A stretch of DNA of 64,000 nt from an uncultured Flavobacteriaceae bacterium. Lineage in GTDB: Bacteria > Bacteroidota > Bacteroidia > Flavobacteriales > Flavobacteriaceae. A program made the translations under genes and the position numbers. Numbering within the stretch: the stretch's first letter is position 1; each line of letters begins with the position of its first letter. Below, piece by piece: positions 37,633-46,057 of this stretch. Location: positions 2,973,343 to 3,037,342 of the forward strand of contig CALSTV010000001.1 of assembly GCA_943789365.1 (NCBI GenBank). Direction: 5' to 3'. The notes under the pieces are model-generated. The model was not told the origin of the DNA. It ran no database searches and saw nothing but the letters and a program-made list of their open reading frames with translations.

Positions 37633-38859
37633 CTATTTTGGATCCAGATCGATATATCTATCGTGATATCCTAATAAGTATAACACACCATCGAGTCCGA
37701 TACTAGAAATTGAACTTTGGGCATTTTCCTTTACTTTTGGCTTCGCATGAAAAGCAATTCCAAGTCCCGCCAAATTGAGCATTGGTAAATCATTTGCACC
37801 ATCACCCACAGCAATCGTTTGTGCAATGTCTATATTTTCTTGAGAAGCAATTTCTTTGAGGTATTCCGCTTTTTTATTTCCGTCTACAATTTCACCCAAA
37901 TAGCCACCCGTTAAAGCACCATCTTTAATTTCTAACTGATTGGCAAATACATAATCGATTCCCAGTTCTTTTTGAAGATAATGACCAAAATAAGTAAAAC
38001 CACCAGATAGAATTGCCGTTTTAAAACCGTAACTCTTTAAAGTTTTCATCAATCTGTGTGCACCTTTGGTAATAGGCAGTCGCTTCGCAACATCTTGTAG
38101 TACCTCTTCACTAAGCCCTTTAAGCAATCCCATTCTTCGCTTAAAACTTTCGTTAAAATCAATTTCACCATTCATTGCAGATTCGGTAATTGCTTTTACT
38201 TGCGTACCTACACCTGCCAATTCAGCTAACTCGTCTATCACTTCTGTTTGAATGAGTGTAGAATCCATATCAAAACACACCAAGCGTCTGTTTCTTCTGT
38301 AAATATTGTCCTCTTGGAAAGCAATATCTACATTTAATTCCTGAGAAATCTGCATAAACTTTTCCGTTACCCAGGCTTTGTCTTTAATTTCACCTCGGAT
38401 AGATAATTGTACACTAGCACGCGGATATTCTTCTTGTTTTACAAGAGATATTCTACCCGTAAGCCTTTTGATAGAATCAATGTTTAAATTGATTTCAGAA
38501 ACGACATTGGTAACAGCTGAAATTTGTTCTGCTGCTAGTTTTTCACCAAGAATGGTAATGATATACCTGTTCTTTCCTTGGCTCTCCACCCATTTCTCAT
38601 ATTTATCAACCGTAATGGGTCTAAATTTTGCTTTGATACCTAGTTCATAGGCTTTGAATAACAAATCTTTAAGTACAGGTGCGGAGCTAGAGTTTGCTTT
38701 TATTTCAAACAAAATCCCTAGAGATAAGGTGTCGTGAATGTTTGCCTGACCGATGTCTAAAATTTTAGCACCGTATTCCGACAATACACCAGTTAAGCTT
38801 GCAGTGAGTCCTGGTTTGTCTTGTCCTGAGATGTTCAGTAGGATGATTTCTTTTGCCAT
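37633..38859 (-). CDS. serB: Phosphoserine phosphatase with two N-terminal ACT-like domains
   Basis: Last step of serine synthesis. The first roughly 180 residues hold two ACT-like regulatory domains (KEIILLNISGQDKPGLTASL at the start; YIITILGEKLAAEQ near 100). The HAD phosphatase domain follows: nucleophile D197 with D199 in FDMDST, then AILSGGF and VGDGANDLPML. Length (408) matches the long ACT-type SerB. It is 44 bp downstream of lptD on the same strand and so may be read from the same transcript, although the functions are unrelated. Confidence 0.95.
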   Translation of the reverse strand: MAKEIILLNISGQDKPGLTASLTGVLSEYGAKILDIGQANIHDTLSLGILFEIKANSSSAPVLKDLLFKAYELGIKAKFRPITVDKYEKWVESQGKNRYIITILGEKLAAEQISAVTNVVSEINLNIDSIKRLTGRISLVKQEEYPRASVQLSIRGEIKDKAWVTEKFMQISQELNVDIAFQEDNIYRRNRRLVCFDMDSTLIQTEVIDELAELAGVGTQVKAITESAMNGEIDFNESFKRRMGLLKGLSEEVLQDVAKRLPITKGAHRLMKTLKSYGFKTAILSGGFTYFGHYLQKELGIDYVFANQLEIKDGALTGGYLGEIVDGNKKAEYLKEIASQENIDIAQTIAVGDGANDLPMLNLAGLGIAFHAKPKVKENAQSSISSIGLDGVLYLLGYHDRYIDLDPK

Positions 38860-38903
38860 GAGTTGTTCTTTTTCGAGTTATGTTTTAGTATGTTTTTTAG
38901 CTA

Positions 38904-41642
38904 TTAAAAGAGGCTTTGATCTGGGACACTTCGTTTTTCATATTTTAAATCACTTAACAAAGGAGATTTAATTCCGATGTAAAAGTAATAGGAGGTTCTA
39001 GGACCAAAGGGAACCCAGTTGAAATTGACTTTCCAGCTGTCTAGGTCTCTAGAGAATCGTAATTGGGTATAGGTAAAACCTTGGTTCTTAAAATCGAAAC
39101 CTGATGATACACCAACCTTCCACTTGGGTGTCAGTTCAACATCTCCAGAGAACATTAAACTGTTATTTGTAATTTCATCTTCCCTGTTATTGTTGGAATA
39201 GGTTCCAGAATATGAAAAACGTAAGGACCATGGAATTTCATTTTTATAAAGCGTTACTTCAGAGTCATCGTCATCGTCGTCGTCGTCATCTTCTTCGTAC
39301 TGAGGATTCCCGTTTTGATCATACCGTTCACTGATAAAATTGTCTGTCATGCTCTGTCCAAACATATCTGTGTTTTGAGCATTGGTAACATTGTTTTTAG
39401 TGTCTTTACTGTTTTCTTTTGCGTCTTTATCAAAATCCTTGTTCGAAAGAGAATAACTCATTGTTAAATTGGCTCTTGTCAAACGAAAAAGACTTCCACC
39501 ATTGTCAATGTTAAACTGATCGTATCGCTGTCCGTTTGCATTGATGGCATAAGGGTCTAATGTAGCCCCAGTGTTAATACTCAGTTTGTTGTTTAAAATT
39601 TGTGTACCGGCAGTAATGTTCACAGGACTCCACTTCAAACTATCGGCGGCAACATTGTAACTACTAGAGAAATTTAAGTTGTTGAGCAGCGTAATCTTTT
39701 TAAACTCCTCATCACTGGTTGTGTCTTTATCCCTAACTTTTGCCTCTAAGTTGTTGTTTAAGGTAAGCCCAAACGATTGAGAAAGTCCTTTGGAAGGCGA
39801 GCCATATATTCCACCGTCGTAGGGAGAATATTCTACGGTGTCTTGTGGATCAGGACTTTGTTGCACCTCTTCATAATGATATCCAAAATCGGGTCTGTAA
39901 TTATAGGAAACCGAAGGACGCATGGTGTGTCGAATGGCTTTTAAGTTTTTGCCTTTAAAATTAAACATACCGTAAAGACTTGTAGAAAGTGAAGCTCCTG
40001 CAGAATATTCTCGAAAAGCAGTAAATCCATTGATGGTGTCTGTTACGGTTAGCTGCTCTTCTTGGTCGTATGTTTTTTCAATAGACTTAAAGTACCAGAC
40101 CTCTTTATAGTTTGCATTTGGAGACAAGGTAAAATACTTCATTAATTTTACATTGGTACTTAAAGAGACGTCTTGTTGAACCCCTGATTTCGCTTCATCG
40201 AACATTTTTGAGGTAAAAAACTCGTCGTCTGTAGTCGTCATCTTATTGTCTGCCTTTAACGCATAATTTAGTCCCATCTTTTGCAAAGCATTTTTCTGAC
40301 TTCCTACCTTTGGAGCAAAAGGGTAGATACGATCCATATTGAACTGCAAAGAAGGCAAAGACATTGTGATTTGCTCTGTATTTGTGTTTTGCGAGTGTGA
40401 TGCCGTTACCGAAAAGTTAAAGGGCGTTCCCACAATTTTTCGATAGTAAGAAACGGAAGAACTCAGCGTATTTGTCAGTGCATTGGAATTGTTAAATTCA
40501 TTCAAAGACTGACTGTAATATTTACTTGACCCCATGTTCACAGAAGCCGATAATTTTGAATTGGGATTCGATTTTGCATCTTGCGAGTGCGACCATCGTA
40601 TGTTGTAATTTTGACTTTTGCTATAATCATCAAAACCTTTTACACCATAAATTAGGTTTTCATAACGAAAACTCATATTTCCAGAAAACTTATAACGAAC
40701 CCTATAGGCAGATTGTGTACTGACTCCCCAGCTACCATTCGAATACACATCTGCTAGCAGTGTCAAATCATAATAATCATTTCCAGCAAAGTAATATCCT
40801 CCATTTTGCAGGAAAAATCCTTGACTATTCGATTGCCCGTAACTAGGCATAATGATTCCAGATGTTTTGGTCGTTGTCAGTGGAAGGTAAGCAAAGGGTA
40901 GAAATACTGGAGTAGGAACGTCTGCCACCACTAGGTGTGTAAGTCCAACAATAATTTTTTTATTGGGAACTACCTTTGCTTTCTGTGTTTGTAAATAGTA
41001 ATCGGGATTTGCTTTGTCTGAAGTAGTAAATCGAATTTTTCTTACAAAAATAGTAGAATCATTCATTTTCTTCGTTTTTTCTCCCAAGGTATATATTCCG
41101 TCTTGTTCTGTGGTTAGACCGTATATGAGTGCTTTTTCCGTTTTAAAATTAAAGACGATAGAGTCTTGCGATGATTCTTCAGCTCCTTGTTTAAATATAG
41201 GAAGTTGTGAATAGTTTCCAACACTGTCTTTAATTCCTCTAGCTACTACAGTGTTCGTGTTGTAATCAATGTCAATTTTTCCAGACTTGATATTGATGTC
41301 CTTGTAGTTGATTTCAGCATTGTTATATAGATAGACTTTTTTATTCGCAATATCTTCAATTATATAATCATCTGCGGTATGCTCTATGATGGCGTCTATG
41401 GCTTCTTTTTTGGCAGGAGCAGGAGGAATGCTATCGTTTTGAATACTGTCGTTCTTTACAATAAGGTCTTCTTTAGGGATGCTATCATTTGCGAGCAATG
41501 CTTTTTTCTCAATTTGGTCTTTATCCGAGTCTATTTGCGCATGACCTTGAGCTAGTCCAAAGTATAGAAAGCTGAATAAGAAAAGTATATGGTATAAATT
41601 TGTTCGCAATACTTTATATGCTATTTTTGTGCAATATGGCAT
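38904..41642 (-). CDS. lptD: LPS-assembly outer-membrane protein LptD
   Basis: Outer-membrane barrel that inserts lipopolysaccharide into the outer leaflet with LptE. The N-terminus is a long signal sequence ending near GHAQ (about residue 36). An OstA-like beta-jellyroll domain follows (DDYIIEDIANKKVYLYNNAEINYKD at about 90-115, split in the family into short strands), then the C-terminal LptD barrel (VPTPVFLPFAYLPLTTTKTSGI, SNSQGFFLQNGGYYFAGNDYYDL). 912 residues is normal for Bacteroidota. A run of nine aspartates preceded by two glutamates (about residues 783-794) is unusual and probably lies in a loop. Divergent from the amidase gene, whose promoter lies inside the 5' end of this gene. 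Confidence 0.93.
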   Translation of the reverse strand: MPYCTKIAYKVLRTNLYHILFLFSFLYFGLAQGHAQIDSDKDQIEKKALLANDSIPKEDLIVKNDSIQNDSIPPAPAKKEAIDAIIEHTADDYIIEDIANKKVYLYNNAEINYKDINIKSGKIDIDYNTNTVVARGIKDSVGNYSQLPIFKQGAEESSQDSIVFNFKTEKALIYGLTTEQDGIYTLGEKTKKMNDSTIFVRKIRFTTSDKANPDYYLQTQKAKVVPNKKIIVGLTHLVVADVPTPVFLPFAYLPLTTTKTSGIIMPSYGQSNSQGFFLQNGGYYFAGNDYYDLTLLADVYSNGSWGVSTQSAYRVRYKFSGNMSFRYENLIYGVKGFDDYSKSQNYNIRWSHSQDAKSNPNSKLSASVNMGSSKYYSQSLNEFNNSNALTNTLSSSVSYYRKIVGTPFNFSVTASHSQNTNTEQITMSLPSLQFNMDRIYPFAPKVGSQKNALQKMGLNYALKADNKMTTTDDEFFTSKMFDEAKSGVQQDVSLSTNVKLMKYFTLSPNANYKEVWYFKSIEKTYDQEEQLTVTDTINGFTAFREYSAGASLSTSLYGMFNFKGKNLKAIRHTMRPSVSYNYRPDFGYHYEEVQQSPDPQDTVEYSPYDGGIYGSPSKGLSQSFGLTLNNNLEAKVRDKDTTSDEEFKKITLLNNLNFSSSYNVAADSLKWSPVNITAGTQILNNKLSINTGATLDPYAINANGQRYDQFNIDNGGSLFRLTRANLTMSYSLSNKDFDKDAKENSKDTKNNVTNAQNTDMFGQSMTDNFISERYDQNGNPQYEEDDDDDDDDDSEVTLYKNEIPWSLRFSYSGTYSNNNREDEITNNSLMFSGDVELTPKWKVGVSSGFDFKNQGFTYTQLRFSRDLDSWKVNFNWVPFGPRTSYYFYIGIKSPLLSDLKYEKRSVPDQSLF
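41622..41629 (+). promoter_or_regulatory. Promoter of the amidase gene, inside the 5' end of lptD
   Basis: TATTTTTG with TTG at 41600-41602, a spacing of 19 bp, the best full -33/-7 pair seen in the window. It ends 57 bp before the amidase ATG. The overlapping TAAATTTG at 41595-41602 is a second match. Confidence 0.55.
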
Positions 41643-41686
41643 TGTTTTTTCAAGCCAAACTTTAAGATGCCAAAATTAATTAAAAA

Positions 41687-42799
41687 ATGTCGATGAACTC
41701 CTTACTATTTCTTAAAATTCACCACAAAATAGTACAATTTTTTCTTTGTGTGTCATTTTTCGTATGCTTTTTATCGACTTCAAGTCTATATTCCCAGAAA
41801 AAACAATACACAGTGGTGCTAGATGCCGGTCATGGAGGTAAGGATCCTGGTAAGGTAGGGTATGGTAAATACAAGGAAAAGGACATTGCTTTGGATATTG
41901 TTTTAAGGGTTGGGAAGATATTAGAAAAAGAAAACGATATCAAAGTTATTTTTACAAGAAAGAATGATGTATTGATCGATCTGTGGGAACGTGGGCGGAT
42001 CGCAAACAAAGCCGATGCAGATTTATTTGTCTCGGTACATTGTAATGCGCATAATTCTCAGGCTTCAGGTTCAGAGACATGGATTCTTGGTTTGCATGCT
42101 AATTCTAGAAATTTTGAAGTGGCAAAGGCTGAAAATGAGGTGATTCTACTGGAAGAAAATTACAAGGAAAAATACAAGGGGTATAATATCAATTCACCGG
42201 AGTCGGTCATTGGACTCACTTTAGAACAGGAAGAAAACCTTGACAAGAGTATTGCTTTGGCAAGTACGGTTCAAGAAAATTTTAAAGGAAACTTGCATAG
42301 AGTAGATAGAGGAGTAAAGCAAGCCGGGTTTGTGGTGCTGCATCAGACGTATATGCCTAGTATATTGATTGAAACCGGTTTTTTAACAAATAAAAAAGAA
42401 GGCGCCTATTTGAATTCTAAGAAAGGAAAGTCGGAAATGGCAACTGCGATATCTAAGGCAATTATAAAATATATTGACAATGCTAGGTTAAATACGGTTG
42501 CTGTGTTGTCAGACGAATTGTCAGTAGTGAGCTCATCTGGAGATGAACCTGCATATTTTAAGGTGCAGATTGCTTCAGGTAAATCTAAAATAAAAACAGC
42601 AAGTTATAATTTTAAAGGATTAAAAGGAGTTGAACGTGTACCAGTTGAAGGTTATTATAAATATTATTTGGGAAATACCACCAATTATGAAACGGCCAAA
42701 GAACTCTTAAAAAAAGCGAAACAAAAAGGGTATTCTTCTGCTTTTATTGCAGCGTTTAAAGGAGTAGAACGCATATCCTTATCTGAGGCAATAAAGTAG
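41687..42799 (+). CDS. N-acetylmuramoyl-L-alanine amidase (Amidase_3) with SPOR-like C-terminus
   Basis: Zinc amidase that cuts the peptide from the glycan strand during cell separation. A signal peptide or anchor spans about residues 13-36. The zinc ligands are H49 (LDAGHGG), E64 (KYKEKDIALD) and H118 (VSVHCNAH), and the catalytic Glu is in ILIETGFLTNK. From about residue 285 to 365 a SPOR-like domain (YFKVQIASGKSKIKT) may bind denuded glycan at the septum. A 56-bp gap then leads to the MlaD-like gene. The set lptD / amidase / MlaD / Fe-S proteins is a recurrent flavobacterial neighbourhood. Confidence 0.94.
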   Translation: MSMNSLLFLKIHHKIVQFFLCVSFFVCFLSTSSLYSQKKQYTVVLDAGHGGKDPGKVGYGKYKEKDIALDIVLRVGKILEKENDIKVIFTRKNDVLIDLWERGRIANKADADLFVSVHCNAHNSQASGSETWILGLHANSRNFEVAKAENEVILLEENYKEKYKGYNINSPESVIGLTLEQEENLDKSIALASTVQENFKGNLHRVDRGVKQAGFVVLHQTYMPSILIETGFLTNKKEGAYLNSKKGKSEMATAISKAIIKYIDNARLNTVAVLSDELSVVSSSGDEPAYFKVQIASGKSKIKTASYNFKGLKGVERVPVEGYYKYYLGNTTNYETAKELLKKAKQKGYSSAFIAAFKGVERISLSEAIK

Positions 42800-42831
42800 T
42801 TCATTTAGTTTTTACTCACACAAATAATTAG

Positions 42832-42839
42832 TAAGTTTG
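42832..42839 (+). promoter_or_regulatory. TAnnTTTG -7 element before the MlaD-like gene
   Basis: TAAGTTTG ends 16 bp before the ATG. No TTG -33 element at the right distance. Confidence 0.4.
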
Positions 42840-42855
42840 TTTTATATATTATAAT

Positions 42856-43815
42856 ATGATTAAGATTTCAAGAGAGTTTAAAGCAGGAGTTGTGGCCATA
42901 GTGGTGTTGGTGCTTTTTGTATGGGGGTATAACTATTTAAAAGGCTATAACCTCTTTGATGGACCGTCCGATACCTATTTTACAAAATATAATAATGTAC
43001 AAGGATTAAACGCTGCAAGTCCGGTAACCGTGAACGGATATACCATTGGGAAGATCGTGGATATTGATTTTAATACGGATCCAGATAAAAAAGGAGAACT
43101 AATTGTTGAGTTTAGTATTAATGAGCCTTTTACTTTTTCAAAGAATAGTGTCGCTAGAATTTACAGTGCAAGCCTGATGGGCGGCAAATCGTTGGCAATC
43201 ATACCTTCCTATATAGGAGAGACTGCCGTACCAGGTGATTTTTTAAAGGGAGAAATAGAATCAGATATTTTTTCTTCAGTAGGCGAAAAATTGAATCCCC
43301 TTCAAGCAAAATTGGAACGGGTAATCACGAGTGCAGATTCCTTATTGGTACATGTCAATAGTATTTTGAACCCAACCTCTAGGATGCATATTAAAAACAG
43401 TATTGCAAGTTTGGATGCCACCATGACTAATTTAGAGCGTCTTTCGTTGAACGCCGAATTGGTTGTCATTGAGAACCGACAAAGCCTTCAGAATTCTGTG
43501 ACAAATGTAGAAAAGATCACAGATGATTTTTCTAAATTATCAGATACTTTAGTAAATGCGGATATTGGTGCTTTGATTGCAAAACTCGATGCTACTTTGG
43601 CAAATATTGAAGGCATTACGGAAGGATTGGACAACGGGGAAGGTTCGTTGGGGAAATTCATCAAAGACGATGCAGTTTATGACAATTTAGACAAAGCAAC
43701 CAAAGAACTTGGTGAATTGCTCGAAGACTTTAAATTGCACCCTAAAAGATATGTGAATGTCTCCGTTTTTGGAAAAAAGGAAAAACCTTATAAGAAACCA
43801 GAGTCGGAAGAATAA
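42856..43815 (+). CDS. MlaD/MCE-domain protein
   Basis: Inner-membrane-anchored substrate-binding subunit of a phospholipid transport system of the Mla/MCE type. One membrane segment lies at about residues 11-27 (AGVVAIVVLVLFVWGYNYL), followed by the MCE domain (about 37-115: YFTKYNNVQGLNAASPVTVNG type pattern). A long helical tail with heptad-like spacing (about 150-300) is typical. The MlaE/MlaF partners are not beside it. It starts 28 bp before the next gene on the same strand. Confidence 0.92.
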   Translation: MIKISREFKAGVVAIVVLVLFVWGYNYLKGYNLFDGPSDTYFTKYNNVQGLNAASPVTVNGYTIGKIVDIDFNTDPDKKGELIVEFSINEPFTFSKNSVARIYSASLMGGKSLAIIPSYIGETAVPGDFLKGEIESDIFSSVGEKLNPLQAKLERVITSADSLLVHVNSILNPTSRMHIKNSIASLDATMTNLERLSLNAELVVIENRQSLQNSVTNVEKITDDFSKLSDTLVNADIGALIAKLDATLANIEGITEGLDNGEGSLGKFIKDDAVYDNLDKATKELGELLEDFKLHPKRYVNVSVFGKKEKPYKKPESEE

Positions 43816-43843
43816 TAGTTAGTATCGCAGAAAATAGTGAGTT

Positions 43844-45145
43844 ATGGAATACATACCCAATATCCTTTTTAGTCTCCTACTCGTTGTAGGCGTTGGCTTT
43901 TTTGTAAAAAATTGTGTGCGCTTAAAGCGGAATATTAATTTAGGGAAAGCAATTGATAGAGCGGATCATAAAAAAGAACGATGGGCTGCTATGATTCGAA
44001 TAGCTCTTGGTCAATCAAAAATGGTAAAAAGACCAGTAGCTGGGATTTTACATATTGTGGTATATCTCGGTTTTATCATTATCAATATTGAAGTATTAGA
44101 AATTATTTTGGATGGTGTATTGGGAACACACCGAATTTTTTCACCAATGGGGAGTGCCTATTATTTTCTGATTGGTGCGTTTGAAATACTGGCTTTGTTG
44201 GTGCTTGTTTCTGTTATTATATTTTGGTTGCGAAGAAATGTAATACGTTTGAAGCGTTTTTGGAGTAAAGAAATGACTTCTTGGCCTAAAAATGATGGTA
44301 ATATTATTTTGTATTTCGAAATGGTCTTGATGTCTTTGTTTTTGATAATGAATGCTGCAGATAGTAGTTTTCAAGAAGCCAATATGGGAAACCCTATTAG
44401 CCAATGGTTGTATCCATTGTTTTCTGGAAACTCAGCAGCTGTGCTACATACAATTGAGCGTACTACATGGTGGCTTCATATTTGTGGAATTTTAGCTTTT
44501 TTGAATTACTTATATTATTCAAAGCACCTTCATATTTTATTGGCTTTTCCGAATACATTTTATGCTAATTTAGAAAAACCAGGAAAGTTTCCGAACAACC
44601 CCGTAGTAACAAAAGAGGTGCAGACTATGATGGATCCGAATGCCGACCCATATGCAGCGCCTGCAGAACCTGAGGGTGAACCTGAAAAGTTTGGAGCGAG
44701 TGATGTGCAGGATTTAAACTGGGTACAATTGCTAAATGCCTATTCGTGTACCGAGTGTGGTAGGTGTACTTCAGTATGTCCAGCGAACCAAACAGGAAAA
44801 GAATTGTCTCCTCGCGCAATTATGATGAAAACCCGTGACAGATTGGAAGAGGTAGGGAAAAACATCGATACCAACAATGGAACGTTTAAAGAAGACGGCA
44901 AGCAGTTGTTAAACGATTATATAAAGCCAGAAGAACTATGGGCTTGTACAAGTTGCAATGCTTGTGTAGAAGAATGCCCAATAAGTATAGACCCATTGTC
45001 AATAATTATGGATATGCGCCAATACTTGGTTATGGAAGAGTCGGCAGCTCCTCAGGAATTAAATTCAATGATGAGTAATATTGAAAACAACGGAGCTCCA
45101 TGGCCTTACAATCAGATGGATCGATTGAACTGGAAAGAAGAATAA
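43844..45145 (+). CDS. Membrane 4Fe-4S ferredoxin-type protein, heterodisulfide-reductase-like subunit
   Basis: Respiratory-chain-type protein: the N-terminal 230 residues contain about five membrane segments, as in the DsrM/NarI-related group, and the C-terminal part has two 4Fe-4S motifs, CTECGRCTSVCP starting at residue 302 and CTSCNACVEECP starting at residue 368. It is paired with the CCG-domain protein downstream, as in membrane-bound Fe-S oxidoreductases, so electrons probably pass between quinone and a soluble acceptor. The actual substrate is unknown. The pair is separated by a 127-bp gap with a repeat element. Confidence 0.88.
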   Translation: MEYIPNILFSLLLVVGVGFFVKNCVRLKRNINLGKAIDRADHKKERWAAMIRIALGQSKMVKRPVAGILHIVVYLGFIIINIEVLEIILDGVLGTHRIFSPMGSAYYFLIGAFEILALLVLVSVIIFWLRRNVIRLKRFWSKEMTSWPKNDGNIILYFEMVLMSLFLIMNAADSSFQEANMGNPISQWLYPLFSGNSAAVLHTIERTTWWLHICGILAFLNYLYYSKHLHILLAFPNTFYANLEKPGKFPNNPVVTKEVQTMMDPNADPYAAPAEPEGEPEKFGASDVQDLNWVQLLNAYSCTECGRCTSVCPANQTGKELSPRAIMMKTRDRLEEVGKNIDTNNGTFKEDGKQLLNDYIKPEELWACTSCNACVEECPISIDPLSIIMDMRQYLVMEESAAPQELNSMMSNIENNGAPWPYNQMDRLNWKEE

Positions 45146-45185
45146 CGAAATTAAGTTTTGAATTTTAAGTTGCATTATAGAAGCA

Positions 45186-45265
45186 CTAAAAACTAAAAAT
45201 TAAACACTAAGAACCCGCCAGACCCGCCAGAGGCGGACAAGGGCGGACAAGCTAAAAACTAAAAA
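45186..45265. repeat. GC-rich palindromic repeat flanked by a 14-bp direct repeat
   Basis: CTAAAAACTAAAAA occurs at 45186-45199 and again at 45252-45265. Between the copies is a GC-rich block: CCCGCCAGA twice in tandem (45214-45231), then GGCGGACAAG twice in tandem (45232-45251), which together can fold into a hairpin. It stands out sharply from the AT-rich surroundings and lies between two genes that probably act as one unit. Confidence 0.65.
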
Positions 45266-45272
45266 CGAAAGT

Positions 45273-46052
45273 ATGAATGTACCTACAATGGCAGAGATGA
45301 TGGCGCAAGGCAAACAACCAGAAGTGTTGTTTTGGGTTGGATGTGCAGGAAGTTTTGACGATAGAGCAAAGAAAATCACCAAGGCTTTTGTGAAAATACT
45401 AAACAAGGCTAATGTTGAATTCGCTGTGCTAGGAACAGAAGAAAGCTGTACAGGAGATCCGGCGAAGCGTTCAGGAAATGAGTTTTTGTTTCAGATGCAA
45501 GCCATGGCAAATATTGAGGTGCTGAATGCCTATGAAGTAAAAAGAATTGTAACTGCTTGTCCCCATTGTTTTAATACCATTAAAAATGAATATCCTGAAT
45601 TGGGTGGGAACTATGAAGTAGTACACCATACGCAGTTGTTAAAAGAATTATTAGATTCTGGTAGAATGACTATTGAAGGAGGGCAGTTCAAAGGCAAGAA
45701 AATAACTTTTCACGATCCTTGCTATTTGGGGCGTGCTAATGCTGTTTACGAAGCACCGAGAGAATTGATTCGAAAGTTAGATGTTGAATTAGTTGAGATG
45801 AAAAAATGTAAAGTGAATGGACTTTGCTGTGGCGCTGGAGGAGCTCAAATGTTTAAAGATGCGGAGAAAGGCACAAAAGAAGTTAACGTACTTCGAACGG
45901 AGGGGGCACTTGAAGTTAAGCCAGAGATTATCGCAACAGGATGTCCTTTTTGTAATACGATGATGACCGACGGAATAAAGAATAAGGAAAAAGAGGCAGA
46001 AGTAGAAGTGCTTGATATTGCTGAAATGATTGCTGCCGCTGAAGATTTGTAA
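45273..46052 (+). CDS. CCG-domain Fe-S oxidoreductase (heterodisulfide reductase subunit B-like)
   Basis: Soluble partner of the upstream 4Fe-4S protein. Two cysteine-rich CCG domains: LFWVGCAGSFD and TACPHCFNTIKNEYP in the first half, DPCYLGR and CCGAGGAQMF (C185, C186) with ATGCPFCNTMM in the second. Such domains bind noncanonical 4Fe-4S clusters and serve as the disulfide- or electron-handling site. The family (LutA/GlpC/HdrB-related) includes lactate and glycerol-3-phosphate oxidising systems, but no such dehydrogenase is next to it, so the substrate is unknown. It converges on the glycosyltransferase gene with 5 bp between stops. Confidence 0.88.
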   Translation: MNVPTMAEMMAQGKQPEVLFWVGCAGSFDDRAKKITKAFVKILNKANVEFAVLGTEESCTGDPAKRSGNEFLFQMQAMANIEVLNAYEVKRIVTACPHCFNTIKNEYPELGGNYEVVHHTQLLKELLDSGRMTIEGGQFKGKKITFHDPCYLGRANAVYEAPRELIRKLDVELVEMKKCKVNGLCCGAGGAQMFKDAEKGTKEVNVLRTEGALEVKPEIIATGCPFCNTMMTDGIKNKEKEAEVEVLDIAEMIAAAEDL

Positions 46053-46057
46053 AATAT

